A DNA stretch of 6,093 bases from Susulua sp964536195 (GTDB taxonomy: Bacteria; Omnitrophota; Gorgyraeia; Duberdicusellales; 4484-171), in assembly GCA_964536195.1 (NCBI GenBank), contig CAZHVO010000061.1, positions 1 through 6,093 of the forward strand, read 5' to 3'. Under the pieces are notes generated by a model, which did no database searches, was not told where the DNA came from, and saw only the letters and a program-made list of their open reading frames with translations. Shown here in pieces: positions 5,598-6,093 of this stretch (position 1 is its first letter; the number at the start of each line of letters is the position of its first letter). A program made the translations under genes and the position numbers.

Positions 5598-6093
5598 ATG
5601 GGGATGACTATTACTATTAAAGGTAAAGTTCATAAATTAGGGAATAATATCAATACTGATGATATTATTGCTGCTAAGTACCTTGACTCATACGACCCGG
5701 TCTTTCTAGGCTCAAAGTGTATGGAGAATATAGACCGAGGGTTTCCACAAACAGTAAAAAAAAGTGATATAATAGTTGCCGGTAAAAATTTTGGCTGTGG
5801 TTCTAGTCGGGAGCATGCTCCTTGGGCTATTAAGGGATGCGGAATTTCCCTAGTGATTGCTGAGAGTTTTGCCCGTATTTTTTACCGTAACGCTATAAAT
5901 GTCGGGTTACCGATTTTGATTTGTAAACAGGCCAAGAAAATCAAACCTGATGATAAATTAGAGGTTAATTTGGATAAAGGCACAATAAGAGATATAAATT
6001 TGAATCAGGAGTTTGCCTCTGAGGCTTTTCCCACTTTTATGCAGGAGATTATCAAAGCCGGAAAAGAGGGTGAATTCGAAATCAATGATGACG
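5598..6093 (+). CDS. leuD: 3-isopropylmalate dehydratase small subunit (LeuD), 3' end cut by window
   Basis: Small (swivel-domain) subunit that pairs with LeuC and shapes the substrate side of the active site. The frame stays open to the window edge, giving 165 residues. Family members are usually about 160-170 long, so only a few residues should be missing. GNNINTDDII (15-24) and the long signature at 61-104 are clear: GKNFGCGSSREHAPW, then SFARIFYRNAINVGLP. The loop that discriminates substrates reads YLDS (28-31). Homoaconitase from Methanocaldococcus jannaschii has YLRT here and its isopropylmalate isomerase YLVY. The absence of Arg argues against homoaconitase, while Asp is not in either reference. 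One base separates it from the leuC stop, so the two subunits are almost surely co-translated. LeuB would be a natural next gene but is not visible. Confidence 0.92.
   Translation, partial: MGMTITIKGKVHKLGNNINTDDIIAAKYLDSYDPVFLGSKCMENIDRGFPQTVKKSDIIVAGKNFGCGSSREHAPWAIKGCGISLVIAESFARIFYRNAINVGLPILICKQAKKIKPDDKLEVNLDKGTIRDINLNQEFASEAFPTFMQEIIKAGKEGEFEINDD

Noticed and set aside
1..6093. A novel defence, mobile or secondary-metabolite system.
   Set aside because: All seven genes are recognisable primary metabolism with intact active sites. The frames left over are shadows, so no unknown system is supported apart from the intergenic structure.

Overview
This is a bacterial chromosomal segment that leans AT-rich. 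It carries seven genes, all on the + strand and tightly packed: fabH, fabD, fabG, acpP, fabF, leuC and leuD. LeuD runs off the right edge. The dissociated (type II) fatty acid synthase genes and the acpP Shine-Dalgarno site matching the canonical bacterial one show that this is a bacterium. The source cannot be named from the sequence. The fab order followed directly by a short-type (about 420 aa) LeuC and its LeuD would suit an uncultivated lineage such as Omnitrophota, but that is only a guess.

Layout. Positions 3-983 hold fabH, whose ATG overlaps a TAA at the left edge (TAATG). That TAA may be the stop of an upstream gene. Positions 984-1136 are the only real intergenic space. It contains a compact GC-rich structure of two perfect hairpins closed by an outer inverted repeat (996-1054), then an AT- and purine-rich leader to fabD. 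From 1137 on the genes are almost contiguous: fabD overlaps fabG by 11 bases, acpP follows after 23 bases with a perfect Shine-Dalgarno site, fabF after 11, leuC after 45, and leuD after 1.

How the genes work together. FabD loads malonyl groups from CoA onto ACP. FabH makes the first condensation of an acyl-CoA primer with malonyl-ACP, FabG reduces the 3-keto product, and FabF does the later condensations. The dehydratase (FabZ/FabA), the enoyl reductase and acetyl-CoA carboxylase are not in this window. LeuC and LeuD form the isopropylmalate isomerase of leucine biosynthesis, or a close aconitase-family relative. They have no obligatory biochemical step in common with the fab genes and may simply be co-transcribed.

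All catalytic residues I looked for in the six complete enzymes and ACP are present, so every gene looks functional. I see no defence system, transposase, CRISPR array, tRNA or rRNA. The items most worth checking are the nested-hairpin element at 996-1054, signs that FabG prefers NADH, and the substrate-loop sequence of LeuD.
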